A DNA stretch of 64,000 nucleotides from G965267605 sp965267605 (GTDB lineage: Bacteria > Bacteroidota > Bacteroidia > Flavobacteriales_E > Vicingaceae). Both the position numbers and the translations under genes were made by a program. Below are positions 1-10,276 of this stretch, one piece after another. The DNA is taken from assembly GCA_965267605.1 (NCBI GenBank), contig OZ254088.1:372001-436000 (forward strand). The letters are read 5' to 3'. The notes below the pieces were generated by a model. The model was given only the letters and a program-made list of their open reading frames with translations, did not search any database and was not told the DNA's origin. Position 1 is the first letter of the stretch, and each line of letters starts with the position of its first letter.

Positions 1-528
1 GTGAATTATCACATCCTGGGTACAGGAGATCTTCAACAGGTGGCCTATGAGAAAGACATGGCCGCTGCTGAGATAAAAATTAAGGCGTACCTGGAATCAC
101 AGGCCATGAACGTAGATGAACATTCGGTGACCATTTTATCCGAGCCTGGTGACATCTCAACCGGAAAGGCATTGTACGAACAGTACTGTAAGGTGTGTCA
201 TGGAGGTGCTGGCGAAGGCTTGGTTGGACCAAACCTGACCGATAACTACTGGATACATGGTGGTGGCATTGCAGATGTCTTTACCACGATTAAATACGGG
301 GCGGAAAATGGAATGAAGAGCTGGCAGGATGAACTTAACCCCGTAGAGATGCAACAGGTAGCTTCGTTTATCAAAGGCCTGGCAGGAACAAATCCACCCA
401 ATGCCAAGCCGCCACAAGGAGACCTTTATCAGGAAGCCGATGCTCCGGTTGCACCGACCGCAGAACCAGATTCAATTCCTGCGCAAGGTGCCGACACCAC
501 GGCAGTTGCTGAGGTGGTTAATGAGTAA
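1..528 (+). CDS. ccoP: cbb3-type cytochrome c oxidase subunit III (CcoP), 5' truncated by window edge
   Basis: C-terminal part of the di- or mono-haem c-type subunit that passes electrons to the CcoNO core of cbb3 oxidase, the high-affinity terminal oxidase. The visible 175 residues hold one cytochrome c domain with the haem motif CKVCH at residues 63-67 and a probable axial Met in the GMKSW segment near residue 105. A low-complexity Pro/Ala-rich tail follows. The frame is open to base 1 and the GTG there is probably internal, so the membrane anchor lies outside the window. Only 5 bp separate it from ccoG, which supports a cco operon. The call rests on the haem motif plus the ccoG-ccoH neighbours. 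Confidence 0.9.
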   Translation: MNYHILGTGDLQQVAYEKDMAAAEIKIKAYLESQAMNVDEHSVTILSEPGDISTGKALYEQYCKVCHGGAGEGLVGPNLTDNYWIHGGGIADVFTTIKYGAENGMKSWQDELNPVEMQQVASFIKGLAGTNPPNAKPPQGDLYQEADAPVAPTAEPDSIPAQGADTTAVAEVVNE

Positions 529-533
529 CAATA

Positions 534-1928
534 GTGGATCAGGAAACATCATTTAGAGACGCGATATCGACCGTTGACAAGAAGGGAAAGCGGGTCTGGA
601 TATTTCCGAAGAAGCCATCGGGTAAGTTCTACAATCGAAGGAAGATTGTAAGCTACCTGTGTTTGCTCCTTTTGTTTGCTGGTCCGTACCTGACGATTAA
701 CGGAGAACCGCTGCTACTGATCAACGTACTGGAGCGGAAGTTCGTAATCTTCGGTCAAATTTTCTGGCCGCAAGACCTACACATTTTCGCCATTGCGATG
801 GTGATACTGGTACTCTTTGTAACACTCTTCACGGTCATTTTCGGCCGGCTATTTTGTGGGTGGATCTGTCCTCAAACCCTATTCATGGAGATGTTGTTCA
901 GGCGGGTTGAGTATCTGGTTGAGGGTGATTGGAAGCAACAGGAGAAACTCAGAAACGATCCATGGACAACGGAGAAAGTTGTCAAGAAGTCGATCAAGCA
1001 CGCCATATTTTGGTTCGTTTCCTTCCTTATCGCCAATACGTTTCTTTCCTATATCATAGGATATCAGGAGCTATGGTTAATCGTTACAGATCATCCATTA
1101 AATCACCTTGGAGGATTGATTGCGATCCTGGTGTTTACCACCATTTTCTATTTAGTGTTCTCCAAAATGCGGGAGCAGGTGTGTACTGTTGTTTGTCCTT
1201 ATGGAAGGCTTCAAGGAGTTCTTCTGGATAATAGATCTCTCACAGTAGCATATGATTATGCCAGAGGAGAGGGCAGGGCTAAGGTTAGGAAAGGAGAGGA
1301 TCGTCAGGCAGCGGGAAAGGGAGATTGTATTGATTGTTCTCAATGTGTACACGTTTGTCCAACGGGGATCGACATTAGGAATGGTACACAATTAGAATGT
1401 ACGAACTGCACTGCATGTATGGACGCCTGTGATTTCATGATGGAAAAAGTGGGGCTGGAAAAGGGATTGATACGTTACGCGTCTATTGAAGGAATAGAAC
1501 AGAAGAAGAAATTTCAATGGACTCCAAGGGTACTTGGGTATTGCGTTGTGCTGCTCGGTTTAATGGGTGTGATGTCTGGCATGTTGGTTGGTCGGTCTGA
1601 CTTTGAAACAACGGTTTTACGTACGAGAGGAACCCTTTTTCAGCGCCTTGAGGATGGTAGATACAGTAACATATACGACATCACCGTTGTGAACAAGACC
1701 AATCAGGAGTTTCCGGTGGAGATCAAGGTGCTTGATGGAGTGGGAGAGGTTAAAATCATTGGCGATAGCATGATCCTTGGTTCGCAGAAAGAAGCCAAAA
1801 GCAAGTTTATGATACTTATCGATGAAGACCACCTTACGAGTAGAAAGCTGGATGTGGTGGTAGGCATATATAGTAATGGTGAGCTCATTGAAAAGGCTCC
1901 AACAACATTTATAGCACCTATGTTATGA
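534..1928 (+). CDS. ccoG: Cytochrome c oxidase accessory protein CcoG (FixG/RdxA)
   Basis: Membrane polyferredoxin, 464 aa, needed for copper delivery to and assembly of cbb3 oxidase; the family is known as a cupric reductase. N-terminal membrane helices carry the motifs CGWICPQT and CTVVCPYGR. A central bacterial ferredoxin region has two four-Cys clusters (CIDCSQCVHVCP and CTNCTACMDAC). One more helix follows, then an Ig-like FixG C-terminal domain. The start is GTG 5 bp after the ccoP stop. Its last 4 bases (ATGA) overlap the ccoH start, which indicates translational coupling. Confidence 0.95.
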   Translation: MDQETSFRDAISTVDKKGKRVWIFPKKPSGKFYNRRKIVSYLCLLLLFAGPYLTINGEPLLLINVLERKFVIFGQIFWPQDLHIFAIAMVILVLFVTLFTVIFGRLFCGWICPQTLFMEMLFRRVEYLVEGDWKQQEKLRNDPWTTEKVVKKSIKHAIFWFVSFLIANTFLSYIIGYQELWLIVTDHPLNHLGGLIAILVFTTIFYLVFSKMREQVCTVVCPYGRLQGVLLDNRSLTVAYDYARGEGRAKVRKGEDRQAAGKGDCIDCSQCVHVCPTGIDIRNGTQLECTNCTACMDACDFMMEKVGLEKGLIRYASIEGIEQKKKFQWTPRVLGYCVVLLGLMGVMSGMLVGRSDFETTVLRTRGTLFQRLEDGRYSNIYDITVVNKTNQEFPVEIKVLDGVGEVKIIGDSMILGSQKEAKSKFMILIDEDHLTSRKLDVVVGIYSNGELIEKAPTTFIAPML

Positions 1929-2356
1929 GATTCAATTGGGGAACAGGCATTACGATTGGAATCGTGCTCTTCATGGCCTTCATTTTGTTTATGGTCTTTA
2001 AAGCAACCCAAACTGATTCTGATCTGAATGCAGAGAATTATTACGAACAGGAAATGGCCTATCAGGAGAGAATTGATGCGATAGCCAATGCTGCTCCATT
2101 TAAGAATGAGGTGGACGTTCAGCAGATTGAGGGTGGGTTGGAAATTACCTATCCCGCAGAGTTGGTGGAAGAAGGCACTGTTCATCTTTTTAGACCTGAC
2201 AATGCAGGATTGGATGTATGGCAAGACATGAACCCTACCTTAGGGAAAATACTGATTGACCAGAGCAAAACTGTTCCGGGTAGATATGATGTGAGGCTAA
2301 GCTGGAAACAGGATGGTGCGCTGTTTTTCATTGAAAAATCTGTAGTCATCCAATGA
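1925..2356 (+). CDS. ccoH: FixH/CcoH family cbb3 oxidase assembly protein
   Basis: A 143-residue protein with one N-terminal membrane helix (about residues 9-28) and a small periplasmic beta-rich domain, the layout of FixH. The segment after the helix contains a conserved NYYEQEMAYQ-type sequence common to Bacteroidota FixH. CcoH is a single-span protein that stabilises assembly of the cbb3 complex. Start and stop both overlap the neighbouring genes by 4 bases, so it sits firmly in the cco operon. The assignment relies on size, topology and position; sequence identity in this family is low. Confidence 0.85.
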   Translation: MRFNWGTGITIGIVLFMAFILFMVFKATQTDSDLNAENYYEQEMAYQERIDAIANAAPFKNEVDVQQIEGGLEITYPAELVEEGTVHLFRPDNAGLDVWQDMNPTLGKILIDQSKTVPGRYDVRLSWKQDGALFFIEKSVVIQ

Positions 2357-3060
2357 TACTGATGTGGAGCGCCATATTGATGGGCTTGGTAGGTAATCTA
2401 CATTGCCTGGGTATGTGCGGGCCTATTGCACTGGCCGTTCCTTCCGTGGGTACCTCCGAAGGCAAAAGAATTCTGGGTGTGCTCACCTACAATGCCGGTA
2501 GGATTTTGATCTATGGGGTCATTGGTGCAGTATTCGGATTGCTTGGGAGCACGATCAACCTAATGGGTTTTCAGCAGTACTTCTCCATTATTCTTGGAAG
2601 TTTGATTGTTCTGGCTGTGTTGGTTCCATGGTGGGTGAAGAAGATGGATATTATCCAAAAGCCGTTGTTCGGGGCCCTTGTGAAAATGAAGGGGCTTTTT
2701 CAAAAGCAATTCGCTAAGGGGACCTTTGGGTCTGTATTTGTGATTGGATTGTTCAATGGTCTTCTTCCTTGCGGATTGGTGTATATGGCCGCAGCAGGAG
2801 CAGTTGTTGTAGGATCACACTGGCACGGGGCACTGTATATGGTGTTGTTCGGAATAGGTACCCTGCCCGTCATGTTTGGACTCCCTTATCTGGGTAGGTT
2901 TATGAGCAATGCTATCCGGACTAGATTCAGAAAATTGGTGCCCGTTACTTTATTGGCGTTTGGAATATTGCTGATTCTTCGAGGATCGAATCTGGGAATA
3001 CCATATGTCAGCCCTGCCATAGAAACCGATGGCGATAAAGTGGTTGCTAAATGTCATTGA
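2353..3060 (+). CDS. TauE/SafE-like membrane protein (DsbD_2 family) of the cco operon
   Basis: Polytopic inner-membrane protein of 235 aa with about six helices. It has the family signature near the N terminus (GNLHCLGMCGPIA) and a matching half-repeat, FNGLLPCGLVYMA, near residue 140, each with a helix-embedded Cys. Members of this family sit beside ccoG/ccoH in many Bacteroidota and are thought to help copper or thiol handling during oxidase maturation. That role is inference from context; automatic pipelines usually call it sulfite exporter. It overlaps ccoH by 4 bases and runs into hemN. Confidence 0.85.
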   Translation: MILMWSAILMGLVGNLHCLGMCGPIALAVPSVGTSEGKRILGVLTYNAGRILIYGVIGAVFGLLGSTINLMGFQQYFSIILGSLIVLAVLVPWWVKKMDIIQKPLFGALVKMKGLFQKQFAKGTFGSVFVIGLFNGLLPCGLVYMAAAGAVVVGSHWHGALYMVLFGIGTLPVMFGLPYLGRFMSNAIRTRFRKLVPVTLLAFGILLILRGSNLGIPYVSPAIETDGDKVVAKCH

Positions 3061-4418
3061 TGAAAGAACTGATTGAAAAATACAACGTTCCAGGCCCGAG
3101 GTATACCAGTTATCCTACCGTACCCTTTTGGCAAGATGAAGGAATGCCCGCTAACGGTTGGAAGGAGAGCGTAACTCATTCATTTGATCTGTACCATGAC
3201 GATGGCATAAGTGTGTACATACACCTTCCTTTCTGTGAGAGCTTGTGTACTTTCTGTGGATGTCATAAGCACATCACAAAACAACACGGAGTAGAGGAGC
3301 CATACATTGACGCAGTAATTTCAGAGTGGCAGCAATATGTAGCACTGTTTCCTAAAAAACCCCTTCTAAAGGAGCTGCATCTGGGAGGTGGAACACCTAC
3401 GTTCTTTGCACCGGAAAACCTTGAACGGTTAATGAATGCCATTCTTGGAGCATGCGAAGTTCACTCTGATGTTGAACTTGGATTTGAAGGGCATCCTAAC
3501 AATACTACCGAAGAACACCTTCGTACCCTCTATGGGTTTGGTTTTCGCAGGGTGAGTTTCGGAGTGCAGGATTATGATCCTATCGTGCAGAAGACCATCA
3601 ATAGAATACAGCCTTTTGAAACTGTTCAGGAAGCGCATTACTTGGCAAGAAAGATGGGTTACGATTCCATTAGCCATGACCTGGTCTTTGGCTTGCCAAA
3701 ACAAACTATGGACAATATTCTGGAAACAGTGCGGTTAACCAACATGCTCAAACCGGATAGAATTTCACTGTACAGTTATGCCCATGTTCCATGGATCAAA
3801 GGGGTTGGTCAACGGGGCTTCGATGAAAGTGATCTGCCTTCAGCGTTTAAGAAGCGTGCTATGTACGATGCAGCCAAAACCAGGTTGTTGGATTCTGGAT
3901 ACCATGAGATCGGAATGGACCATTTTGCATTGAAGACGGATACACTTTATCATGCCTTTCAAGACAGGCAATTGCACCGCAATTTCATGGGGTATACCAC
4001 CAATACTACCAAACTCATGATTGGTCTTGGGATGTCTGCTATAAGCGACAGTTGGTTCGCCTTCGCACAAAACCACAAATCTGTAAGGGAATATCAGGAA
4101 AGCGTGCATAACCATGAACTTCCCATCTTCAGGGGACACGTGCTTTCTGAGGATGAACTGGAAATACGAAGACACATTTTGAATATCATGTGCAGTTTTC
4201 AGACCAGTTGGGATAGCACTTTCTCAAACAAACCTTTCTTTCCGGAGATGATGGGCAGACTGGAACCTCTGGTTGAGGATGGTTTGGTTTCAATACAAGA
4301 TCATGGGCTTCAGGTTACCGAACTTGGTCAAATTTTCGTGCGGAACATTTGTATGTGTTTCGACCTCCATTTGCACGAAAACGTCTCTCACGAAAAACGG
4401 TTCAGCAAAACCATCTAG
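3060..4418 (+). CDS. hemN: Oxygen-independent coproporphyrinogen III oxidase (HemN)
   Basis: Radical SAM enzyme converting coproporphyrinogen III to protoporphyrinogen IX without oxygen. The protein opens with the HemN segment VPGPRYTSYPTVPFW. The cluster motif is CESLCTFCGC (CxxxCxxC at residues 59, 63 and 66 from this start, with the extra Cys typical of HemN), followed by LHLGGGTPTFF and the C-terminal HemN domain. ATG at 3060 (MKELIEKYN) shares one base with the preceding stop and fits the family start; an ATG at 3051 would add three residues. Placement at the end of the cbb3 operon couples haem supply to low-oxygen respiration. Confidence 0.93.
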   Translation: MKELIEKYNVPGPRYTSYPTVPFWQDEGMPANGWKESVTHSFDLYHDDGISVYIHLPFCESLCTFCGCHKHITKQHGVEEPYIDAVISEWQQYVALFPKKPLLKELHLGGGTPTFFAPENLERLMNAILGACEVHSDVELGFEGHPNNTTEEHLRTLYGFGFRRVSFGVQDYDPIVQKTINRIQPFETVQEAHYLARKMGYDSISHDLVFGLPKQTMDNILETVRLTNMLKPDRISLYSYAHVPWIKGVGQRGFDESDLPSAFKKRAMYDAAKTRLLDSGYHEIGMDHFALKTDTLYHAFQDRQLHRNFMGYTTNTTKLMIGLGMSAISDSWFAFAQNHKSVREYQESVHNHELPIFRGHVLSEDELEIRRHILNIMCSFQTSWDSTFSNKPFFPEMMGRLEPLVEDGLVSIQDHGLQVTELGQIFVRNICMCFDLHLHENVSHEKRFSKTI

Positions 4419-4462
4419 CTTGATTTCAATTACGCCCGCGCGTATGATAGCAGGGTGATCGA

Positions 4463-4482
4463 AAAATGACCAAAGTCATTTT
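4463..4482. promoter_or_regulatory. Perfect 8-bp inverted repeat between hemN and hmgA
   Basis: AAAATGAC, a 4-base spacer and GTCATTTT form a perfect dyad in the 118-base gap between the cco/hemN operon and the hmgA operon. A second perfect palindrome, ATACGCGTAT, lies at 4509-4518. The TGAC-N4-GTCA core has the shape of a dimeric regulator site; with the short T stretch after it, it could also be a weak terminator. I cannot tell which from sequence alone. Confidence 0.4.
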
Positions 4483-4536
4483 CAAAACTGATTTCTTGCA
4501 TTTCGGGCATACGCGTATCTACCGACCTTTCAGATT

Positions 4537-5703
4537 ATGCCTAGATACCACAAAATGGGGACCATTCCCCACAAAAGACATACGACATTTAGAAAGGAAA
4601 ACGGAGCACTCTATCAGGAGGAGCTATTCGGAACTGCCGGTTTCGCAGGAATGTCTTCACTTCTATACCATCACTATCCACCAACATGTGTGAAGGAATT
4701 TGGCGAGCCAGTCAATGTGAGACCAAAGATTGCCCTGGATGAAAACATGAAAGCACTTAGCTTCCAGGGTTTCAACATTGAACCGGAAGAGGATTACCTC
4801 AAGAGCAGAAAGACGCTCTTTGTTAACAACGACCTGCATGTTGGATTGGCGGCACCAAAGACCTTTTCGGATGACTACTTCTTTAAGAATGCGGATGCCG
4901 ATGAGATGATCTTCGTTCATCAGGGTAGCGGAACGCTAAGAACCATGTATGGGAGCGTTGACTTTTCTTATGGTGATTACCTGGTGATTCCAAGAGGCAC
5001 TATCTATCAGATCAAATTTGCGGGTGAAGAAAACAGGTTGCTGTATGTAGAGAGCTTTAGTCCTGTGCTAACGCCAAAGCGTTACCGAAATGATTTTGGG
5101 CAAATGCTGGAGCACTCCCCATTCTGTGAGAGGGATTTCAGATTGCCGGAAAATCTGGAAACGTATGATGAACTGGGAGAGTTCAAAGTGTACATCAAGA
5201 AACGCGGGATTATGTATTCGTACATCTACGAGAATCATCCGTTTGATGTTGTAGGCTGGGACGGATTCAACTATCCGTATGCCATTTCGATTTTTGACTT
5301 TGAACCACTTACCGGAAGGGTGCATATGCCTCCTCCAATACACCAGCAATTTGAGGGAACCAACTTCGTGATTTGCTCTTTCGTGCCGAGGTTGTACGAT
5401 TATCACCCTGAGGCAATTCCCGCGCCATACCACCATAGCAATGTAGACGCAGATGAATTGCTGTACTACGTTGATGGCGACTTCATGAGTAGAAATAACA
5501 TTCAAAAAGGTCAGATCACACTACATCCTGGAGGGATACCACACGGACCACACCCAGGGGCCATTGAGAGAAGCATTGGTCAAACAGAAACGAAGGAGTT
5601 GGCAGTGATGATCGATCCATTCAAGCCGGTTTCCATCACAGAAGAGGCAATGAAGATTGAGGTGACCGGATATCACAAATCATGGATTCTAAACGAACAG
5701 TAA
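4537..5703 (+). CDS. hmgA: Homogentisate 1,2-dioxygenase
   Basis: Fe(II) ring-cleaving dioxygenase turning homogentisate into maleylacetoacetate in tyrosine/phenylalanine degradation. At 388 aa it has the length of the shorter bacterial HmgA form. Family hallmarks are the N-terminal MPRYHKMGTIPHKRHTTF-type opening, the PPPIHQQFEGTNFVIC segment, the HHSNVDADELLYYVDGDF segment and the GGIPHGPHPG segment that supply the iron-binding residues. It is the first gene of a close-packed operon, with 1 bp to hppD, which makes its substrate. The upstream gap holds two palindromes that may be its operator. Confidence 0.95.
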   Translation: MPRYHKMGTIPHKRHTTFRKENGALYQEELFGTAGFAGMSSLLYHHYPPTCVKEFGEPVNVRPKIALDENMKALSFQGFNIEPEEDYLKSRKTLFVNNDLHVGLAAPKTFSDDYFFKNADADEMIFVHQGSGTLRTMYGSVDFSYGDYLVIPRGTIYQIKFAGEENRLLYVESFSPVLTPKRYRNDFGQMLEHSPFCERDFRLPENLETYDELGEFKVYIKKRGIMYSYIYENHPFDVVGWDGFNYPYAISIFDFEPLTGRVHMPPPIHQQFEGTNFVICSFVPRLYDYHPEAIPAPYHHSNVDADELLYYVDGDFMSRNNIQKGQITLHPGGIPHGPHPGAIERSIGQTETKELAVMIDPFKPVSITEEAMKIEVTGYHKSWILNEQ

Positions 5704-5704
5704 A

Positions 5705-6862
<1,158 letters not shown>

Positions 6863-6864
6863 TT

Positions 6865-8247
6865 ATGTACATCAAGCAATTATATACTGACTGTTTAGCA
6901 GAGGCCGCCTACTACATTGAAAGCAATGGTGAAGCGGCAATTATTGATCCATTGCGGGAAACCGAGCCATACATTCAATTGGCGAACGAGCGCGGTGCGA
7001 AGATCAAATATGTCTTTGAAACACACTTTCATGCTGATTTTGTTTCCGGGCATGTTGACCTGGCCAGGAAAACCGGTGCAAGTATTGTTTACGGTCCTAC
7101 AGCACAGGCGCAATACCAGATTACCGTTGCAGAGGATAGCCAGGAATTCCCACTTGGAGATGTAGTGATCAAGGTGCTGCATACACCAGGACATACAATG
7201 GAATCATCCTGTTTTCTTTTGGTTGATGAGCATGGAGACGAACATTCAGTATTTACTGGTGATACCTTGTTCATTGGTGATGTAGGAAGGCCAGATCTTG
7301 CAGTAAAGACAGACTTGAGCAGAGAAGACCTTGCAAGATACCTGTACAAATCTATCAATGAGAAATTGCTTACGCTTAGAGATGATGTTGTGGTATATCC
7401 GGGACATGGGGCCGGGTCCCAATGTGGCAAATCACTTAGCGAAGACCGGCAATCGACAATAGGTGAGGAGAAGAAGTTCAATTACGCATTACAGGTAAGG
7501 TCTGAGGAGGAATTTGTTCAGAAGGTAACGGAAGGTTTAAACACTCCTCCTCAGTATTTCCCCAAGAATGCAGTGATCAATAAAACCGGTTACGAGAGCA
7601 TAGATGAGGTCATGCAAAGAGGTATGCAGGCGCTTGGGCCTAATGAGTTTGAAGAAGCCATTCAGTCAGGGGGTGTGGTACTCGATTCCAGGAATTCAAT
7701 TGATTTCATGTCTCAGCATATTCCCGGTGCACTACATATAGGTCTTGACGGTTTTTTTGCTGTTTGGGTTGGAACCCTGGTAGAAGACCTCAATACACCT
7801 TTATTGATAGTAGCAGAGGCCAACGATGTGGAAACCACCATTCTAAGGTTGGCACGGGTAGGTTACGAGAACGTGCAAGGTTACCTGACCGGTGGAATGC
7901 AAACCTGGTCTGACAGCGGAAAGAACATGGAGCAGACTGGCCATATAACGGTTGAGGAATTTCAACAGATCTATCCGGAGTGCGATGTACTGGATGTTAG
8001 GAATGTGGGAGAGTTTGATGACGCCCATGTTGAGGGGGCAATGAATATTCCATTGGAAGAATTGAGCTCACGTTTCGGTGAATTGAACCCTGATACGAAG
8101 TATTACTTGTGCTGCAAAACGGGTTACCGTTCAGCCATCGCCTGTTCTATTTTAAGAAGACATGGAATAAACCGTGTAGCGAACATCGATGGTGGCTTTG
8201 ATGGGATACAAGCTTTTGACCCGTCCTGCCATTGTATTGCGCAATAG
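6865..8247 (+). CDS. Metallo-beta-lactamase fold protein with two rhodanese domains
   Basis: A 460-residue fusion of an N-terminal persulfide-dioxygenase/glyoxalase II-type metallo-beta-lactamase domain (metal motif THFHAD, with His54, His56 and Asp58; HTPGH with His110; FTGDTLFIGDVGRPDL) and two rhodanese domains. The first rhodanese (about 250-350) lacks a catalytic Cys. The second has an active-site loop CCKTGYRS near residue 418. Related proteins oxidise glutathione or low-molecular-weight persulfides, or handle sulfane sulfur. Its place between hppD and paaA is unexplained. It may protect the non-haem iron enzymes or supply sulfur for the PaaD/PaaE iron-sulfur system, but that is inference. 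Confidence 0.88.
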   Translation: MYIKQLYTDCLAEAAYYIESNGEAAIIDPLRETEPYIQLANERGAKIKYVFETHFHADFVSGHVDLARKTGASIVYGPTAQAQYQITVAEDSQEFPLGDVVIKVLHTPGHTMESSCFLLVDEHGDEHSVFTGDTLFIGDVGRPDLAVKTDLSREDLARYLYKSINEKLLTLRDDVVVYPGHGAGSQCGKSLSEDRQSTIGEEKKFNYALQVRSEEEFVQKVTEGLNTPPQYFPKNAVINKTGYESIDEVMQRGMQALGPNEFEEAIQSGGVVLDSRNSIDFMSQHIPGALHIGLDGFFAVWVGTLVEDLNTPLLIVAEANDVETTILRLARVGYENVQGYLTGGMQTWSDSGKNMEQTGHITVEEFQQIYPECDVLDVRNVGEFDDAHVEGAMNIPLEELSSRFGELNPDTKYYLCCKTGYRSAIACSILRRHGINRVANIDGGFDGIQAFDPSCHCIAQ

Positions 8248-8275
8248 TGATTAATAAGAGAATAAAACATCAGAT

Positions 8276-9223
8276 ATGAGTAACGAAACAGAAAACCAGG
8301 AATTGCTCGAAGCATTCCAGACCCGTATCGATGCAGATGAAAAGATCGAACCAAGGGACTGGATGCCACAGAAGTATAGAGATCACCTGATTCGTCAGAT
8401 ATCGCAGCATGCCCATTCGGAAGTAATTGGTATGCAGCCGGAAGGAAACTGGATCAGCAGGGCTCCTAGCCTGAGAAGCAAGAAGATTCTACTTGCCAAA
8501 ATCCAGGATGAAGGTGGCCATGGACTTTACCTTTACAGTGCAGCCGAGACACTGGGGGTGTCCCGAGATCAGTTTATCCAGTGGTTGCATGAAGGAAAGG
8601 CTAAATACTCCAGCATTTTCAATTATCCTTCCCTGAATTGGGCAGATATTGGCGCCATTGGATGGTTAGTGGATGGGGCCGCTATCGTAAACCAGGTATC
8701 TCTTCAAAAGACTTCTTATGGTCCGTATTCCAGGGCGATGGTAAGGATTTGCAAGGAGGAGAGCTTTCATCAACGGCAAGGCTATGAGATCATGTGCCGC
8801 ATGATGAACGGAACCAAGGATCAACAAAGAATGGCACAAGACGCCATTGACAGATGGTGGTGGCCGTCATTGATGATGTTCGGCCCACACGATACGGATA
8901 GTCCCAGATCTGAACTTGCGCTCAAATGGAAGATCAAGCGTGAAACTAACGATCAGTTGAGGAAGAGATTCATAGATAAGACCATTCCTCAGGCTGAGTT
9001 TATTGGTTTGAAAGTTCCCGATCCGGATGCAGAGCTTCAGGAAGACGGCTCATACGTCACTGGTGAAATCAATTGGGAAGAATTCTATCAGGTAATTAAA
9101 GGTAATGGTCCGTGCAACGCACAAAGGATGAAACATCACATCAAAGCCCACGAGAATGGACAGTGGGTTCGGGAAGCGGCCCAGGCCTTTTACGCAAAAA
9201 AGAATAACCAGGTATTGGTATAA
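8276..9223 (+). CDS. paaA: 1,2-Phenylacetyl-CoA epoxidase, catalytic subunit PaaA
   Basis: Di-iron oxygenase subunit of the PaaABC(D)E complex that epoxidises the ring of phenylacetyl-CoA. The ferritin-like fold carries the ExxH motifs KIQDEGGHGLYL and RICKEESFHQRQGYE. The substrate-side segments (WGPYSRAM-like SYGPYSRAMV, WWWPSLMMFGP) are those of PaaA. Length 315 aa is standard. It starts 28 bp after the metallo-beta-lactamase/rhodanese gene and 11 bp before paaB, in the same operon. Confidence 0.96.
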   Translation: MSNETENQELLEAFQTRIDADEKIEPRDWMPQKYRDHLIRQISQHAHSEVIGMQPEGNWISRAPSLRSKKILLAKIQDEGGHGLYLYSAAETLGVSRDQFIQWLHEGKAKYSSIFNYPSLNWADIGAIGWLVDGAAIVNQVSLQKTSYGPYSRAMVRICKEESFHQRQGYEIMCRMMNGTKDQQRMAQDAIDRWWWPSLMMFGPHDTDSPRSELALKWKIKRETNDQLRKRFIDKTIPQAEFIGLKVPDPDAELQEDGSYVTGEINWEEFYQVIKGNGPCNAQRMKHHIKAHENGQWVREAAQAFYAKKNNQVLV

Positions 9224-9234
9224 AACAATAAGAC

Positions 9235-9525
9235 ATGAGTACAGATAATCAAGGACCTCTATGGGAGGTGTTTATTCAAAGTAAGCCTGGACTGCCATTC
9301 AAGCATGCAGGTAGTGTTCATGCTTACGATAAGGAAATGGCAATTGAAAACGCCCGCGATCTATATACCCGAAGAAATGAAGGAACCGGTTTGTGGGTGG
9401 TAAAGAGTGAAGATATCGTGGCTGTCTCTCCGAAGGAAGCAGCGTCATTCTTTGAGCCAGCAGATGATAAGATTTACAGACATCCAACCTTCTACGAAGT
9501 ACCGGAAGGGGTAAAACACATGTAA
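9235..9525 (+). CDS. paaB: 1,2-Phenylacetyl-CoA epoxidase subunit PaaB
   Basis: Small subunit of 96 aa, with the PaaB opening WEVFIQSKPGLPFKHAGSVH and the YTRRNEGTGLWVV segment. PaaB bridges PaaA-PaaC dimers in the epoxidase complex. It lies between paaA (11 bp) and paaC (1 bp). Confidence 0.95.
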   Translation: MSTDNQGPLWEVFIQSKPGLPFKHAGSVHAYDKEMAIENARDLYTRRNEGTGLWVVKSEDIVAVSPKEAASFFEPADDKIYRHPTFYEVPEGVKHM

Positions 9526-9526
9526 T

Positions 9527-10276
9527 ATGGAGAGCTTATTCAAATACTGTCTGAGATTAGCGGACAACAGTTTGATTCTTGGACATCGTCTGGGCGAATA
9601 CTCTAGTCATGGACCTTTTCTTGAAGAGGATCTAGCACTTACCAATGTGGCGCTCGATCATATCGGTTTGGCCGAAGCATTGTTGAAGTATGCAGGCGAG
9701 GTAGAGGGTCAGGGCAGAGGTGAGGATGTACTGGCCTACAAAAGACCCGAAACAGAATATTACAATGTACAGTTGGTTGAATATCCTAATCAGGATTTCG
9801 CCTACTTGACAGCCCGACAGTTCTTCATGGACGCGTTCAACCATTTCCTTTATGAGGAATTGACCAAAAGTGCAGATGAGACCATTGCGGGGCTCGCTGC
9901 CAAAACTGTCAAGGAAGTAGCATATCACTTAAGGCGCAGCAGTGAATGGATCGTCCGACTTGGAGATGGAACTGCTGAAAGCAAGGAACGTATTCAAACG
10001 GCCATCAATGATCTATGGATGTACACAGGCGAACTTTTTGAGATGGATGAGGTAGATCGGGAATTATTGGATTTAGGCATTGGTGTAGATCTTCAAAGCG
10101 TGAAAGCGAAATGGGACTTGCGCGTAAACGAAGTCTTGAATCTGGCAACGCTTACACGCCCTGAAGACACGTACATGGCTAATGGCGGCCGCAATGGTTA
10201 CCACACCGAGCATATGGGATACATACTCGCAGAAATGCAATATTTACCCAATACATATCCCGATGCCATATGGTAG
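9527..10276 (+). CDS. paaC: 1,2-Phenylacetyl-CoA epoxidase structural subunit PaaC
   Basis: A 249-residue ferritin-fold subunit that pairs with PaaA but does not carry the working iron site. The family segments DNSLILGHRLGEYSSHGPFLEEDLAL (split here by reading, residues about 11-36), NQDFAYLTARQFFMDAFN and VAYHLRRSSEWIVRLGDGT are clear. The C-terminal GRNGYHTEHMGYILAEMQYL motif is also typical. It overlaps paaD by 7 bases. Confidence 0.95.
   Translation: MESLFKYCLRLADNSLILGHRLGEYSSHGPFLEEDLALTNVALDHIGLAEALLKYAGEVEGQGRGEDVLAYKRPETEYYNVQLVEYPNQDFAYLTARQFFMDAFNHFLYEELTKSADETIAGLAAKTVKEVAYHLRRSSEWIVRLGDGTAESKERIQTAINDLWMYTGELFEMDEVDRELLDLGIGVDLQSVKAKWDLRVNEVLNLATLTRPEDTYMANGGRNGYHTEHMGYILAEMQYLPNTYPDAIW

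Noticed and set aside
4466..4693. A 75-codon frame upstream of and overlapping hmgA
   Set aside because: It starts inside the palindrome and overlaps the conserved N terminus of hmgA in another frame.
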